NCBI GenBank assembly: GCA_963971535.1
Contig: OZ020599.1
Location: 98,356,356-98,420,355, forward strand
Direction: 5' to 3'
From: Notolepis coatsorum
Lineage: Eukaryota > Chordata > Actinopteri > Aulopiformes > Paralepididae
Length of the DNA stretch: 64,000 nt
Shown here: one piece after another, positions 1-10,552 of the stretch
Position numbering within the stretch: position 1 is the first letter of the stretch
How the letters are laid out: the number at the start of each line of letters is the position of its first letter
Position numbers and translations under genes: made by a program
The notes under the pieces: generated by a model
Database searches by the model: none
The model's input: only the letters and a program-made list of their open reading frames with translations
Told to the model about the DNA's origin: nothing

Positions 1-175
1 GGACTCTGGATACAGTCGCCGGCCACTTCTTTCCCCCTGAGAGGGAGTTTCACTGGGAGAGTGTAATGCACGCAGATGGAGTCGCTATTGCAATGACCAG
101 GACTCATTAGAAGCCGCAATTGTGTTCGTAGGGACGACTGACCAAGCCAGAGGTCGCAAATAATGCAAGCCGCAA
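1..175 (-). repeat. tRNA-derived SINE, diverged partial copy
   Basis: The stretch has the same block order as the better copies at 11920-12178 and 50029-50352: a segment resembling 'cactgggagagtgtaa', a segment resembling 'gagtcgctattgcaa', and 'gtagggacg..gaccaagcc'. In fish these blocks belong to a tRNA-headed SINE, here in reverse orientation. The tRNA-like head and the poly(A) end are not preserved, so the boundaries are approximate. It lies inside the first intron of BLTP3A. Confidence 0.45.
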
Positions 176-248
176 TAACTGGATGTTACAAAGCACAGCC
201 AAATTATTGATGATCGTTTCCCATAATACTACCCATAACAAATACAAC

Positions 249-250
<2 letters not shown>

Positions 251-294
<44 letters not shown>

Positions 295-1652
295 AAGTTT
301 ATTAACAGATTGCAGAATGGGTACAGTACAGCTCAATACATACAATTGTTAAGGGGATGCAGACCAGAGAAAGACTTTCGTCTTGTTTACATCAGGGTCC
401 CCCATTTTCAATTCATCATAACATATATGACATACATGACATACAGATAGACAGTACTGCTACATCTATACATTTATGACATATCAGATTTGCAAATACA
501 GTACTGTTTGTGATACAAAAAGTGTCCAGAAAAAGAGTGTATACATTTGACGTAGAAACTGTACATTGGAGGAGGTTGGGTGGGTGGGGTGGGGTTGGTG
601 GGTGGGGGCTGTACATTGGAGGGGGGGTGGGGGGGGGTTGGGGTAGGGGGGGGGGGGCACTGTACATTGGAATACTGACAAAGCCATACTTGGTAATTTA
701 CTGTACAACTGGGTTAAGACATTTGTAGGGGCCAGTTTCGAATTGCAGTCTCCCGTAGGTGTTCTTTGAGAGTGTTTTTGAAGGTGGGTAGTGATTCACA
801 TTCCTTTACAGCTTTGGGTAGGGCGTTCCACATTGATGTGGCATAATTGCGAAACGTGTTTAGTCCCTTGTTTGAGCCGAATCTGGGTTTAACATGATTT
901 GTGGAGCTCCCTCTGGTGTTGTGATTGTGGTATTCACTGACCTTTGGGAAGTATTTTGACATGTACATGGGTACCTTGGTCGCGTAGTGTATCTTGTAGA
1001 CCAGGCCCATTGCAAGTTGCTGTACTCTGTCGTCTACTCTAAGCCATCCTAGGTTGTCAAAGTGGGCCGGGGTGAGGTGGGTTCTAGGAGTCAGGTCAAG
1101 CAGTAGTCTGACTAGCTTGTTTTGAGATGTTTGTAATTTGTTTTTTAGTGCCTTTGAGGTGCTTTGGTACCATGAGGTGCAGGCATAGTCGTAGTACCCC
1201 TGAATGAGTGCTCCTGCCAGAGTCTTCAGGGTATTCTTGTTTACCAGAGAGGAGATCCGGTACAAGAATCGAGTTCGTTGGTTGACTTTTTTTTATTACA
1301 TTGGATGCCATTTTGTCACAGGAAAGATTAGCCTCTAGGATGGAACCTAGGTAGGTAATTTCATCTTTCCTTGTGACAAATATTGTCACCCACTGTAACC
1401 GAGAAGACGTCGGTCTTGCTGAGTTTGTTATTTGAACCGAAGAGTATGGACTCTGTTTTGCAACTTTTGCCCATGTGTAATGATAGTTTGTTGTCGGCGA
1501 GCCATGTGCAGATTTTGCCTAGTTCCGAGCTGAGGGCTTTTTCAACCTGTAACTTGTTCTTGTCAGAGACCAGCAGGGCTGAGTCGTCCGCAAACAGGAA
1601 CAAGTTGCAGTCACAAGCTGACGACATGTAATTTGCATAAATTAGGACACAC
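251..1652 (-). mobile_element. LINE family 1 copy A, 5'-truncated
   Basis: The element reads right to left. An (ATTG)n tail occupies 251-291, followed by the family's 3' UTR (about 292-712, with the T/G-rich block at 570-660) and the C-terminal part of the reverse-transcriptase ORF (714 to about 1650). The 5' truncation is just upstream of the 'FADDS' catalytic motif. The frame is broken at least twice around 1290 and 1380-1470 (an A/T-run slip and an extra 'LQLL' codon block), so it is dead. Its 3' UTR matches copy B at 2156-5557 closely. Confidence 0.85.
714..1652 (-). pseudogene. LINE reverse transcriptase C-terminal fragment (copy A)
   Basis: Translation in three successive frames gives the RT palm motif FADDSALLVSDKNK, then the C-terminal region FLYRI/MYRISSLVNKNTL..., ending in NWPLQMS with a stop at 714. 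This matches the same region of the intact frame of copy B. Frameshifts separate the three parts. It is the 3' third of the LINE polyprotein; endonuclease and most RT motifs are absent through 5' truncation. Confidence 0.8.
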
Positions 1653-2073
1653 AATGAATGAACATGTTAATTGTAGGCATTTTACGTCTGCTTTGACGTG
1701 GTAAATAATAACAAGTAGATTTTTAGCATTGATATTTTAATTTCAATTGACAGATGGCACTGTCTGTCACCATCTGAGCAGCTCCAGGATTTGTCTCTCA
1801 ATGACATCATCACACGAGTCTCGTCTTTCTGGTGTTCAGTTTAAGGAGAGACTTGTTCATATTCACAAATAAAAAACTGAGCTGAACAGTATGAATATTA
1901 TAGACATAACAAGGGTGGGTTTTCCCTAGAATCATTGTACAACGTAGAATGTGTATTCTGATTTAGGGCTGATTTCCCCTCCAAAATATCCATATTTTGA
2001 TTATTTTCCCTTTCAACCAACACAAGCAAAAAAAAATTCGACTGTTTCAAAGTCAATAAGGTGATGGGGATTG
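1653..2073. other. Unassigned intronic sequence
   Basis: I see no gene, TIR or recognised repeat here. It separates LINE copy A from the next LINE cluster and lies in the first intron of BLTP3A. Confidence 0.5.
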
Positions 2074-2155
2074 ATGATTGATTGAAAATGTTATTAACAG
2101 ATTGCAGAATGGACAATAATACAGTACAGCTCAATACACACAATTGTTAAGGGAT
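2074..2155 (-). mobile_element. 3' end of an older LINE family 1 copy, split by copy B
   Basis: It begins with a short ATTG tail and runs through the family's terminal 3' UTR as far as 'attgttaaggg'. The next bases of the consensus, 'gcagaccagagaaag', are found at 5558, immediately after copy B. The two pieces (2074-2155 and 5558-5697) are therefore halves of one older insertion, interrupted by copy B. Confidence 0.75.
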
Positions 2156-5100
2156 TGATTGATTGATTGATTGAAAACTTTATTAACAGATTGCAGAATG
2201 GGTACAATACAGTACAGCTCAATACACACAATTGTTAAGGGGATGCAGACCAGAGAAAGACTTTCGTCTTGTTTCCACCAGGGTCCCCCATTTTCAATTC
2301 ATCAGGACATATATGACATACATGACATACAGATAGTCAGTACTGCTACATCTATACATTTATGACATACCAGATTTGCAAATACAGTACTGTTTGTGAT
2401 ACAGAAGGAGTCAAGAAAAGGGAGTATATACATTTGACGTAGAAACTGTACATTGGAGGAGGTTGGGTGGGGGGGGTTGGGTACACTGGGATATTGACAA
2501 CCATACTGGGTAATTTACATTGGAGGTGGTTGGGGGGGGGGGGGGGGGGGCACACTGTATAGACAAGCAAAACTGTACATTGAGGGGGGGGAGACTCTGT
2601 ACAAACAAACAAAATTGTACATTGGACTATTGACAAAACCATACTAGGTAAATTACTGTACATTGGAGGGGGTTGGGTTAGGATATTTACAGGGGCCAGT
2701 GTTGAATTGCAGTCTCCCGTAGGTGTCTCTTGAGAGAGGTTTTGAAAGTGGGTAGTGATCCACATTCCTTTACAGCTTTGGGTAGGGCGTTCCACATTGA
2801 TGTGGCATAATTGCGAAACGTGTTTAGTCCCTTATTTGAGCCGAATCTGGGTTTAACATGATTTGTGGAGCTCCCTCTGGTGTTGTGATCGTGGTATTCA
2901 CTGACCTTTGGGAAGTATTTTGCCATGTACATGGGTACCTTGGTCGTGTAGTGTATCTTGTAGACCAGGCCCATTGCAAGTTGCTGTACTCTGTCATCTA
3001 CTCTAAGCCATCCTAGGTTGTCAAAGTGGGCAGGGGTGAGGTGGGTTCTAGGAGTAAGGTCAAGCAGTAGTCTGACCAGTTTGTTTTGAGATGTTTGTAA
3101 TTTTGTTTTTAGCGCCTTTGAGGTGCTTTGGTACCATGAGGTGCAAGCATAGTCGTAGTACCCCTGAATGAGTGCTCCTGCCAGAGTCTTCAGGGTATTC
3201 TTGTTTACCAGAGAGGAGATCCGGTACAAGAATCGAGTTCGTTGGTTGACTTTTTTTATTACATTGGATGCCATTTTGTCACAGGAGAGATTAGCCTCTA
3301 GGATGGAACCCAGGTAGGTAATTTCATCTTTCCTTGTGACAATATTGTCACCCACTGTAACTGAGAAGCCGTCGGTCTTGCTGAGTTTGTTATTTGAACC
3401 GAAGAGAATGGACTCTGTTTTGCCCATGTGTAATGATAGTTTGTTATCAGCGAGCCATATGCAGATTCTGCCTAGTTCCGAGCTGAGGGTTTTTTCAACC
3501 TGTAACTTGTTCTTGTCAGAGACCAGCAGGGCTGAGTCGTCCGCAAACAGGAACAAGTTGCAGTCACAAGCTGACGACATGTCATTTGCATAAATTAGGA
3601 ACAGTAGCGGTCCTAGTATGCTTCCTTGTGGAACACCACAGCTCACTGTGAGAGGGGGGGATAGGGTACCGTTTACCTCCACCATCTGTTCCCTCCCCTC
3701 AAGGTAGGATTGCATCCAGCTCACTGATAGACTATCAAAACCAATTGCTTTTAGCTTGTCAATCAGAATGGAGTGATTGACCGTGTCAAAGGCCTTTTGT
3801 AGGTCCAGCATGACCATGCCGCAGTATTTGCCTGCGTCCACCTCTTGTTTGATGTGGTCATTCAAATAGAGAAGGCATGTGTCAGTGGAGTGGGATGTTC
3901 TGAAGCCAGATTGGAATTCGTAGATTAGATTTTTTTCCGCTAGGTACTTTTCGACCTGTTCGTAGACTATTTTTTCCATGACTTTCGAGATGGAGGTGAG
4001 AATAGAAACAGGGCGGTAGTTGCCTGGGTCTAATTTGCTGCCCTTTTTGTGCAGAGGGGTCACCCTAGCAATTTTGAAGTCCTTGGGGACGTGTCCCTGT
4101 TTTATGGAGAGGTTTATTATGTGTGTGATGATTGGGGTGATGGCGGCTGCTGAGTCTCTGAGGAATTTGGAGGGGATGTTGTCATGGCCAGTGGCCTTGT
4201 TAGGTTGGAGGGCGCTCAGTTTATTGAGTACCTCATCTGTTGTTACCATTTCCAGCTTGAAGTCGTCCTTGCGGACCCCTAGGTTTTTGTAGTAAGCTAC
4301 TATGTGTTCTACCCCATAAAGCCCTGAGTGGGAGGGTAGTTTGTTTACCAGTGTTGTGGCTATGTTTGTGAAGAAAATGTTTAAGTAATTGGCTACATCC
4401 AGCTTGTCTGTGATGAGCGTGTTGTCCGTTTTTATGTTTATGTTTGAGAATCTGGTTTTAAGTTTTTTACTGCATCCTAGTTGATTATTGAGTAATTTCC
4501 AAAGTTCACGTGGTTTGTTTTTGTTTTCCTCAGTTTTGTCATTGATGAAATTCTTTTTTGCAGTTTTGATCATGGAGTTTACGTCGTTTCTTAGTCTGTT
4601 TCTTTCTAGTTTGAGTTCAGTCACGTGGGCTTGGAGTTCACTGCTCGTGCTTTTAGTAAGCTTTGACTGACTTTTACGAAACTCAGAGCATTTTTTGTCT
4701 CTGGTTTTCATAGCGGCCAGTATTTCGGAGTGCATCCACGGCTCAGCGCGATTTTTTACCCTGGTGGTTCTTAGGGGGGCCATGTCGTTTAGTATTGTTG
4801 AGAATTTGGTTTTGAAACCAAGCCATGTTTCTTCAACCAGTGTACCATTGAGTTCATCTGACCAGTCCAGGCTCTCCAGTTCAAGGTTAAAGGCCTCGCT
4901 AGAGTAGGTTTTAAGGTCTCTAGATGTGACTGTTTTGTGGCAGCCAGCCTTTTGTTTTAGTTTTTTGCGGGTACAGAATATCATATAATGATCACTTAAC
5001 CCGCATGCTATAACCCCTTTCTTGGAGATCTTGGACTTGTCGGAGGTCAGAATGAGGTCAATGGTAGTCTGAGTTGATTCACATACACGTGTGGGTTGGG

Positions 5101-5557
5101 TGATTAGCTGGCTGAGGCCGTGCAGATCACAAAACCTACTGAATGACTTGAAGACGGGTGCATCTTTTCGTTGCATATCCGTGTTCCAGTCTCCAATAAG
5201 AATTTTGTCTACATCCTCAACTCCAGCTAAACACCCATCCAGTGTATCATAAAAATCACTATGATCTGGCGGCCTGTAGACTGTGCCAACCAGTAGGGAT
5301 TTCGCCCTTTCGAATAGGATTTCCACCCATACAGTTTCAATTGATTTATGATTCAGGTCATTTCTGTTGATGAATTTGGTGTCCTTGTGTATGTACATAC
5401 AGACACCACCTCCATGTTTGTTCCTATCATTCCTAATTATTGAGTAGTTCTCAATCTCTATCTCTGGATCTTTTACAGAATCGTCAAGCTTAGTTTCTGA
5501 GAAGCACAGTATGTTTGCCTTACCATTTATGAATAATTGTTTGATTTCATCCAATTT
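2156..5557 (-). mobile_element. LINE family 1 copy B, long copy with an open frame
   Basis: A non-LTR retrotransposon of the CR1/L2 group, inserted in reverse orientation. The (ATTG)n tail is at 2156-2174, an AATAAA-type signal lies next to it, the 3' UTR runs to about 2686, and the ORF fills 2687-5557. It is truncated at 5557 inside the N-terminal part of the endonuclease, so the 5' UTR and start are missing. It interrupts an older copy of its own family (2074-2155 plus 5558-5697). The intact frame suggests this is one of the youngest family insertions in the window. Confidence 0.9.
2687..5557 (-). CDS. LINE endonuclease-reverse transcriptase, open but 5'-truncated (copy B)
   Basis: About 956 codons are open without a stop. 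In order, counted from the truncated N-terminus: an APE-type endonuclease with SETKLD near residue 18, GDWNTD near 121 and LSDHY near 187; a linker rich in Lys/Arg; a reverse transcriptase with AFDTVNHS near 588, GVPQGSILGPLLF, and FADDS near 670; and a C-terminal region ending in HWPL. The product would nick target DNA and copy the LINE RNA by target-primed reverse transcription. There is no real start: the first in-frame sense codons come directly from the truncation junction, and the endonuclease's first catalytic block (N of 'NSLRPK') is lost. It is therefore not a complete protein, although RT itself looks intact. CR1/L2-group membership is by motif resemblance. Confidence 0.85.
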   Translation of the reverse strand, partial: KLDEIKQLFINGKANILCFSETKLDDSVKDPEIEIENYSIIRNDRNKHGGGVCMYIHKDTKFINRNDLNHKSIETVWVEILFERAKSLLVGTVYRPPDHSDFYDTLDGCLAGVEDVDKILIGDWNTDMQRKDAPVFKSFSRFCDLHGLSQLITQPTRVCESTQTTIDLILTSDKSKISKKGVIACGLSDHYMIFCTRKKLKQKAGCHKTVTSRDLKTYSSEAFNLELESLDWSDELNGTLVEETWLGFKTKFSTILNDMAPLRTTRVKNRAEPWMHSEILAAMKTRDKKCSEFRKSQSKLTKSTSSELQAHVTELKLERNRLRNDVNSMIKTAKKNFINDKTEENKNKPRELWKLLNNQLGCSKKLKTRFSNINIKTDNTLITDKLDVANYLNIFFTNIATTLVNKLPSHSGLYGVEHIVAYYKNLGVRKDDFKLEMVTTDEVLNKLSALQPNKATGHDNIPSKFLRDSAAAITPIITHIINLSIKQGHVPKDFKIARVTPLHKKGSKLDPGNYRPVSILTSISKVMEKIVYEQVEKYLAEKNLIYEFQSGFRTSHSTDTCLLYLNDHIKQEVDAGKYCGMVMLDLQKAFDTVNHSILIDKLKAIGFDSLSVSWMQSYLEGREQMVEVNGTLSPPLTVSCGVPQGSILGPLLFLIYANDMSSACDCNLFLFADDSALLVSDKNKLQVEKTLSSELGRICIWLADNKLSLHMGKTESILFGSNNKLSKTDGFSVTVGDNIVTRKDEITYLGSILEANLSCDKMASNVIKKVNQRTRFLYRISSLVNKNTLKTLAGALIQGYYDYACTSWYQSTSKALKTKLQTSQNKLVRLLLDLTPRTHLTPAHFDNLGWLRVDDRVQQLAMGLVYKIHYTTKVPMYMAKYFPKVSEYHDHNTRGSSTNHVKPRFGSNKGLNTFRNYATSMWNALPKAVKECGSLPTFKTSLKRHLRETAIQHWPL

Positions 5558-5697
5558 GCAGACCAGAGAAAGACTTTCGCCTTGTTTACATCAGGGTCCC
5601 CCATTTTCAATTCATCATAACATTTATGACATACAGATAGACAGTACTGCTACATCTAGACATTTCATACCAGATTTACAAATACAGTACTGTTTGT
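5558..5697 (-). mobile_element. Other half of the older LINE family 1 copy
   Basis: It starts at 'gcagaccagagaaag' and runs through 'gtcccccattttcaattcat' to 'cagtactgtttgtg', where it is 5'-truncated. It continues the segment at 2074-2155 across the inserted copy B. Only 3' UTR is present. Confidence 0.75.
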
Positions 5698-6096
5698 GGG
5701 GCACTTTGAGTTTGCTAGCAGGCCCCCTAAACACAACACAATCAAAGCTTGCTTGTGCAGATAAGACAGGCTGAGTCTATTTGTGCGCCAGCTACTGAAA
5801 ACATGTTGTTAAAAACAACATGTAACATTATTACCGTTAATCGAATCCATTACAATTGAGACCAGTGTCACAGTGATTTGCTTTGCCTCTTTGACTGCAT
5901 CAGTTTCGGGCTAACAAACGAGCCAGCTAGCCTTCAGCTAACACATAACTAGGTGTAACAGTAACTAACAGTAATCAATCAAATGTATATCTAGGAAAAA
6001 CCGTTGCATGGTTGCTGTTGCAATAGAAACCAGTCGGCTAACGTCAGAATTGTGGTTCGCTGATCAAGATAACGTTAAACGTTGATAAGAGCTGCC
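5698..6096. other. BLTP3A intron 1, proximal part
   Basis: This sequence lies directly downstream (on the - strand) of the BLTP3A exon 1 donor. I recognise no repeat or exon. It appears to be genuine unique intron sequence. Confidence 0.5.
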
Positions 6097-6102
6097 ACTT
6101 AC

Positions 6103-6146
6103 CTGGACAAGTGTTTCAGAATTTGCTTTTTTATAATCCCAGCCAT
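6103..6146 (-). CDS. bltp3a: BLTP3A (UHRF1BP1) first coding exon
   Basis: Read on the - strand, ATG at 6146-6144 opens MAGIIKKQILKHLS plus two bases of an Arg codon, followed at once by the donor gtaagt (6102-6097). This peptide is the distinctive N-terminus of BLTP3A/UHRF1BP1, the start of its chorein-type N-terminal domain. The protein is a bridge-like lipid-transfer protein of the VPS13 group that works at endosomal and lysosomal contact sites. Only this 44-base exon is in the window; the remaining exons would lie to the left of position 1. The upstream neighbour on the other strand is ILRUN, about 13.8 kb away start to start, which repeats the human gene arrangement. The identification rests on 15 residues plus a perfect donor plus synteny, so it is strong though short. 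Confidence 0.88.
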
Positions 6147-6476
6147 TTCTGTCGGTACTAGTAGTCGAATGATGTCGCTATGTTGTTGGAGTATTTATTT
6201 ACAAAAAGATTGTAGACATTTGAAGTGTGCTTGTTGCTAACGACCTAGTGTGTGAGTGAAGGTATCTATCTTCAACAACAATCGCCAGCAGCACTCTCTC
6301 ATCTTGTTGCTGCTAGCTGCTGCTGGTCCTGCACAGCGGTGTCAGCCAGCTCTGCTCACATCCACCGGAGTACCGGACAGTCGAGGCGCTCCTGAAACCA
6401 CCAGCGTCAAGGCAGCTGAAATAAGGGCTCCTACTTCCGGGCGAGCATTTCAAAAGGAAAGTTCCCATTGATTGAT
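6147..6476 (-). promoter_or_regulatory. bltp3a: Probable 5' UTR and promoter region of BLTP3A
   Basis: This is the sequence immediately upstream of the BLTP3A start on the - strand, free of LINE sequence until 6477. No TATA box is evident. It contains an open stretch on the + strand (6256-6471), but that has no recognisable product. Assigning it as promoter is inference from position. Confidence 0.45.
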
Positions 6477-6552
6477 TTACATTTACATTTACATTTAGTC
6501 ATTTAGCTGACGCTTTTATCCAAAGCGACTTACAAGTTCTGTACGACAAGCC
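6477..6552 (+). repeat. Dispersed teleost short repeat ('atttagtcatttagctgacg')
   Basis: It contains 'catttagctgacgctttta' and 'ccaaagcgacttacaagtt', a short motif pair that is very widespread in teleost genomes. Related copies are at 24470-24545 and, truncated, at 25662-25685. I am not certain which SINE family it belongs to. Confidence 0.6.
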
Positions 6553-6610
<58 letters not shown>

Positions 6611-6732
6611 CACTTTATTAACATATTGCAGAATGGGTACAATACAGTACAGCTCAATACATACAATTGTTAAGGGGATGCAGACCAGAGAAAGACTTTC
6701 GTCTTGTTTACACCAGGGTCCCCCATTTCAAT
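6553..6732 (-). mobile_element. LINE family 1, 3'-end-only copy
   Basis: An (ATTG)n tail (6553-6608) is followed by the terminal 3' UTR to 'gtcccccatttcaa', where the next LINE tail begins. It is a 5'-truncated insertion of about 180 bp with a long tail. Confidence 0.8.
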
Positions 6733-6883
6733 TGATTGATTGATTGATTGAAAAGTTTATTAACAGATTGCAGAATGGGTACAGTACAGTACAGCTCAAT
6801 ACATACAATTGTTAAGGGGATGCAGACCAGAGAAAGACTTTCGTCTTGTTTACATCAGGGTCCCCCATTTTCAATTCATCATA
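6733..6883 (-). mobile_element. LINE family 1 copy L, segment 1 of 3
   Basis: An ATTG tail (6733-6752) and the terminal 3' UTR run to 'aattcatcata'. The consensus then continues with 'gacatacatgacatacagat', which is found at 10644 after the inserted copy E, and again at 12179 after the SINE insertion. Copy L is thus one minus-strand insertion split twice by later elements. Confidence 0.7.
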
Positions 6884-6888
6884 TAAGG

Positions 6889-9800
6889 ACATTCCCCACT
6901 CACGGCACAAACAGCAACAACGCCCCCCCTCCCCCCACCACAGGACAGGACACAAATGAACAGAGTTACCTCAAGTGTGACGACATCAATCTGATTACCA
7001 GCAAAAATGGACTTCACATATTCCATCTTAATACAAATAGCCTGAGACCTAAACTGGCTGAAATCAAACAGTTGTTTTTAAATGGTAATTAAGGCTAACA
7101 TATTGTGTTTCACAGAAACAAAATTAGACTCATCTGTACAGGATCCAGAGATTGAAATTGAAAACTACTCAATAGTCAGGAGGGATAGAAACAAACAGTA
7201 CTGTAATTGCAAATCTGATATGTCATAAATGTATAGATGTAGCAGTTCTGTCTATCTGAATGTCATGTATGTCATATATGTTACGATGAATTGAAAATGG
7301 GGGACCCTGATGTAAACAAGACGAAAGTCTTTCTCTGGTCTGCATCCCCTTAACAATTGTATGTATTGAGCTGTACTGTACTGTACCCATTCTGCAATCT
7401 GTTAATAAAGTTTTCAATCAATCAATCAATTTCAAGCAGTATGGAGGTGGCGTCTGTGTGTATATACACAAGGATACCAAATACATCAACCGTACTGACC
7501 TTAACCATGATGAAATTGAAACTGTTTGGATTGAAATCTTATTAGACAGGGCGAAACCAGTACTAGTAGGCACAATCTATATACCGCCAGAACAGAGTGG
7601 CTTTTATGACACACTTGATGGGTGTTTAGCTGGGGTGGAGGGGGTAGAAAAAATTATTATTGGGGACTGGAACATGGATATGCTGCGTAAAGCAGCACCC
7701 GTCTTCAAGGCCTTCAGTAGATTTTCTGATCTGCACGTTTCAGCCAGCTAATCACCCAACCCACAAGGGTATGTGATTCGACACAAACCACCATTGACCT
7801 CATTTTGACCTCTGACAAGTCCATGATCTCCAATAAAGGGGTGATAGCATGCGGGTTAAGTGATCATTATATGATTTTCTGTACCCGCAAAAAGCTAAAA
7901 CAGAAGGCCGGCTGTCACAAAACAGTCACATCTAGAGACCTCAAAACTTACTCTAGAGAGGCCTTTAACCTAGAACTGGGGAGCTTGGACTGGTCAGATG
8001 AACTCAGTGGTACACAGGTTGAAGAAACATGGCTTGGATTCAAAACCAAATTCACAGCAATACTCAACAACATGGCACCCATAAGAACCACCAGGGTTAA
8101 AAATCGCGCTGAGCCATGGATGCACACTGAAATACTGGCCGCAAAGACCAGAGACAAAAAATGCTCTGAACTTCATAAAAGTCAGACAAAGCTTTCCAAA
8201 AGCTCAAACAGCCCACGTGGTTGAACTAAAAACTCAAAGAAACAGACTAAGAAATGACGTAAACACCATGATCAGAACCGCAAAAAGAAATTTCATCAAC
8301 GACAAAACTGAGGAAAACAAAAACAAACCCCGCGAACTTTGGAAATTACTCAATAATCAACTAGGCTGCAGTAAAAAACTTAAAACCAGATTCTCAAACA
8401 TAAACATAAAGACGGACAACACGCTCATCACAGACAAGCTGGATGTAGCCAATTACTTAAACATCTTCTTCACAAACATAGCCACAACACTGGTAAACAA
8501 ACTACCCTCCCACTCAGGGCATTATGGGGTAGAACACATAGTAGCATACTACAAAAACCTAGGGGTCCACAAAGACGACTTCAAACTTGAAATGGTAACA
8601 ACCGATGAGGTACTCAAAAAATTGAGCGCCCTCCAACCTAACAAGGCCACTGGCCATGACAACATCCCCTCCAAATTCCTCAGAGACGCAGCAGCCGCCA
8701 TCACCCCAGTCATCACACACATAATAAACCTCTCTATAAAACAGGGGCACGTCCCCAAGGACTTCAAAATTGCGAGAGTGACCCCTCTGCACAAAAAGGG
8801 CAGCAAATTAGACCCAGGCAACTACCGCCCTGTTTCTATTCTTACCTCCATCTCGAAAGTCATGGAGAAAATAGTCTACGAACAGGTCGAAAAGTACCTG
8901 GCGGAAAAAAATCTAATCTACGAATTCCAATCTGGCTTCAGAACGTCCCACTCCACTGACACATGCCTCCTCTATTTGAACGACCACATCAAACAAGAGG
9001 TGGACGCGGGCAAATACTGCGGCATGGTCATGCTGGACCTACAAAAGGCCTTCGACACTGTCAATCACTCCATTCTGATGGACAAGCTAAAAGCAATTGG
9101 TTTTGATTAGGTTATCAGTGAGCTGGATGCAATCCTACCTGGAGGGGAGAGAACAGATAGTAGAGGTAAACGGTACTCTATCCCCCCCCCCTCACAGTGA
9201 GCTGTGGTGTTCCACAAGGAAGCATACTAGGACCGCTACTCTTCCTAATTTATGCAAATGACATGTCGTCAGCCTGTGACTGCAACTTGTTCCTGTTTGG
9301 GGACGACTCAGCCCTGCTGGTCTCTGACAAGAACAAGTTGCAGGTTGAAAAAACCCTCAGCTCGGAACTAGGCAAAATCTGCATATGGCTCGCTGATAAC
9401 AAACTATCATTACACATGGGCAAAACAGAGTCCATTCTCTTCGGTTCAAATAACAAACTCAGCAAGACCGACGGCTTCTCAGTTACAGTGGGTGACAATA
9501 TTGTCACAAGGAAAGACGAAATGACCTACCTGGGTTCCATCCTAGAGGCTCTTTCCTGTGACAAAATGGCATCCAATGTAATAAAAAAAAGTCAACCAAC
9601 GAACTAGATTCTTGTACCGGATCTCCTCTCTGGTAAACAAGAATACCCTGAAGACTCTGGCAGGAGCACTCATTCAAGGGTACTATGACTATGCGTGCAC
9701 CTCATGGTACCAAAGCACCTCAAAGGCGCTTAAAACAAAATTACAAACATCACAAAACAAACTGGTCAGACTACTACTTGACCTGAACCCCAGAACCCAC

Positions 9801-10154
9801 CTCACCCCTGCCCACTTTGACAACCTAGGATGGCTTAGAGTAGACGACAGAGTACAGCAACTTGCAATGGGCCTGGTCTACAAGATACACTATACGACCG
9901 GGGTGCCCATGTACATGTCAAAATACTTCCCAAAGGTCAGTGAATACCACAACCACTACACCAGAGGAAGCTCAACAAATCATGTTAAACCCAGATTTGG
10001 CTCAAACAAGGGACTAAACACGTTTAGCAATTATGCCACAACAATGTGGAATGCCCTACCCAAAGCTGTAAAGGAATGTGAATCCCTGCCCACATTCAAA
10101 ACCGCTCTTAAAGAGCACCTACGGGAGGCTGCAATTCGAAACTGGCCACCGTAA
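6889..10154 (+). pseudogene. LINE endonuclease-reverse transcriptase, frameshifted (copy E)
   Basis: The protein can be followed through at least six frames. Pieces are: endonuclease N-terminus with the 'NTNSLRPK' block to a stop at 7090-7092; an inserted LINE fragment; endonuclease GDWNMD near 7660-7680; LSDHYMIF near 7858-7880; RT palm AFDTVNHS near 9050-9072; a stop at 9107; GVPQGSILG near 9202; F-G-DDS near 9296-9312 (the usual FADD Ala is Gly); and a C-terminal region ending in NWPP with a stop at 10152-10154. The catalytic Ala-to-Gly change, the frameshifts and the insertion all mark it as dead. It supplies the N-terminal region missing from copy B. Confidence 0.82.
7193..7432 (+). mobile_element. 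LINE family 1 fragment nested in copy E
   Basis: A 3' UTR fragment with its AATC tail (7417-7432) breaks the endonuclease frame of copy E between 'RRDRNK' and 'GGGVCVYIHKD'. The flanks are 'caaacagta' (7192-7200) and 'caagcagta' (7433-7441), which look like an imperfect 9-bp target duplication. The inserted 3' UTR naturally contains 'caaacagta' too, so the 5' junction has microhomology. Confidence 0.75.
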
Positions 10155-10552
10155 ATGCCCAAAACCCCCACCACCTCCTAATAGACAGTCTCCTCCCCAC
10201 CGCATGTATATATTCCCTCCCCGCCGTATGTATATTTCTCTCCCACCCACCCACCCCCTCCTAATGTACAGTCCCCTCCCCATCATATGTATATACTCTG
10301 TCAGGATCTAGGGGTAACAGTACTGTATATTTGAATACCGTTTATGTCACAAATGTATCAGTACTAAATACCTATATGTCCCTATGCCATAAATGTCATG
10401 TATGTTGTGTATGTCATAAATGTCTATATGAATTGAAAATGGGGGACCCTGATGGAAACAAGACAAACGTCTTTCTCAGGTCTGCATCCCCTTAACAATT
10501 GTATTGAGCCGTACTGTATTGTACCCATTCTGCAATCTGTTAAATAAAGTTT

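Noticed and set aside
416..728. Proline-rich frames over the T/G-rich LINE 3' UTR
   Set aside because: The same block recurs at 2352-2795 and 12050-12480 as untranslated LINE sequence; composition alone keeps frames open.
6256..6471. 71-codon frame near the BLTP3A start
   Set aside because: Opposite strand to BLTP3A, ends in repeat sequence, no recognisable domain, and not SNRPC.
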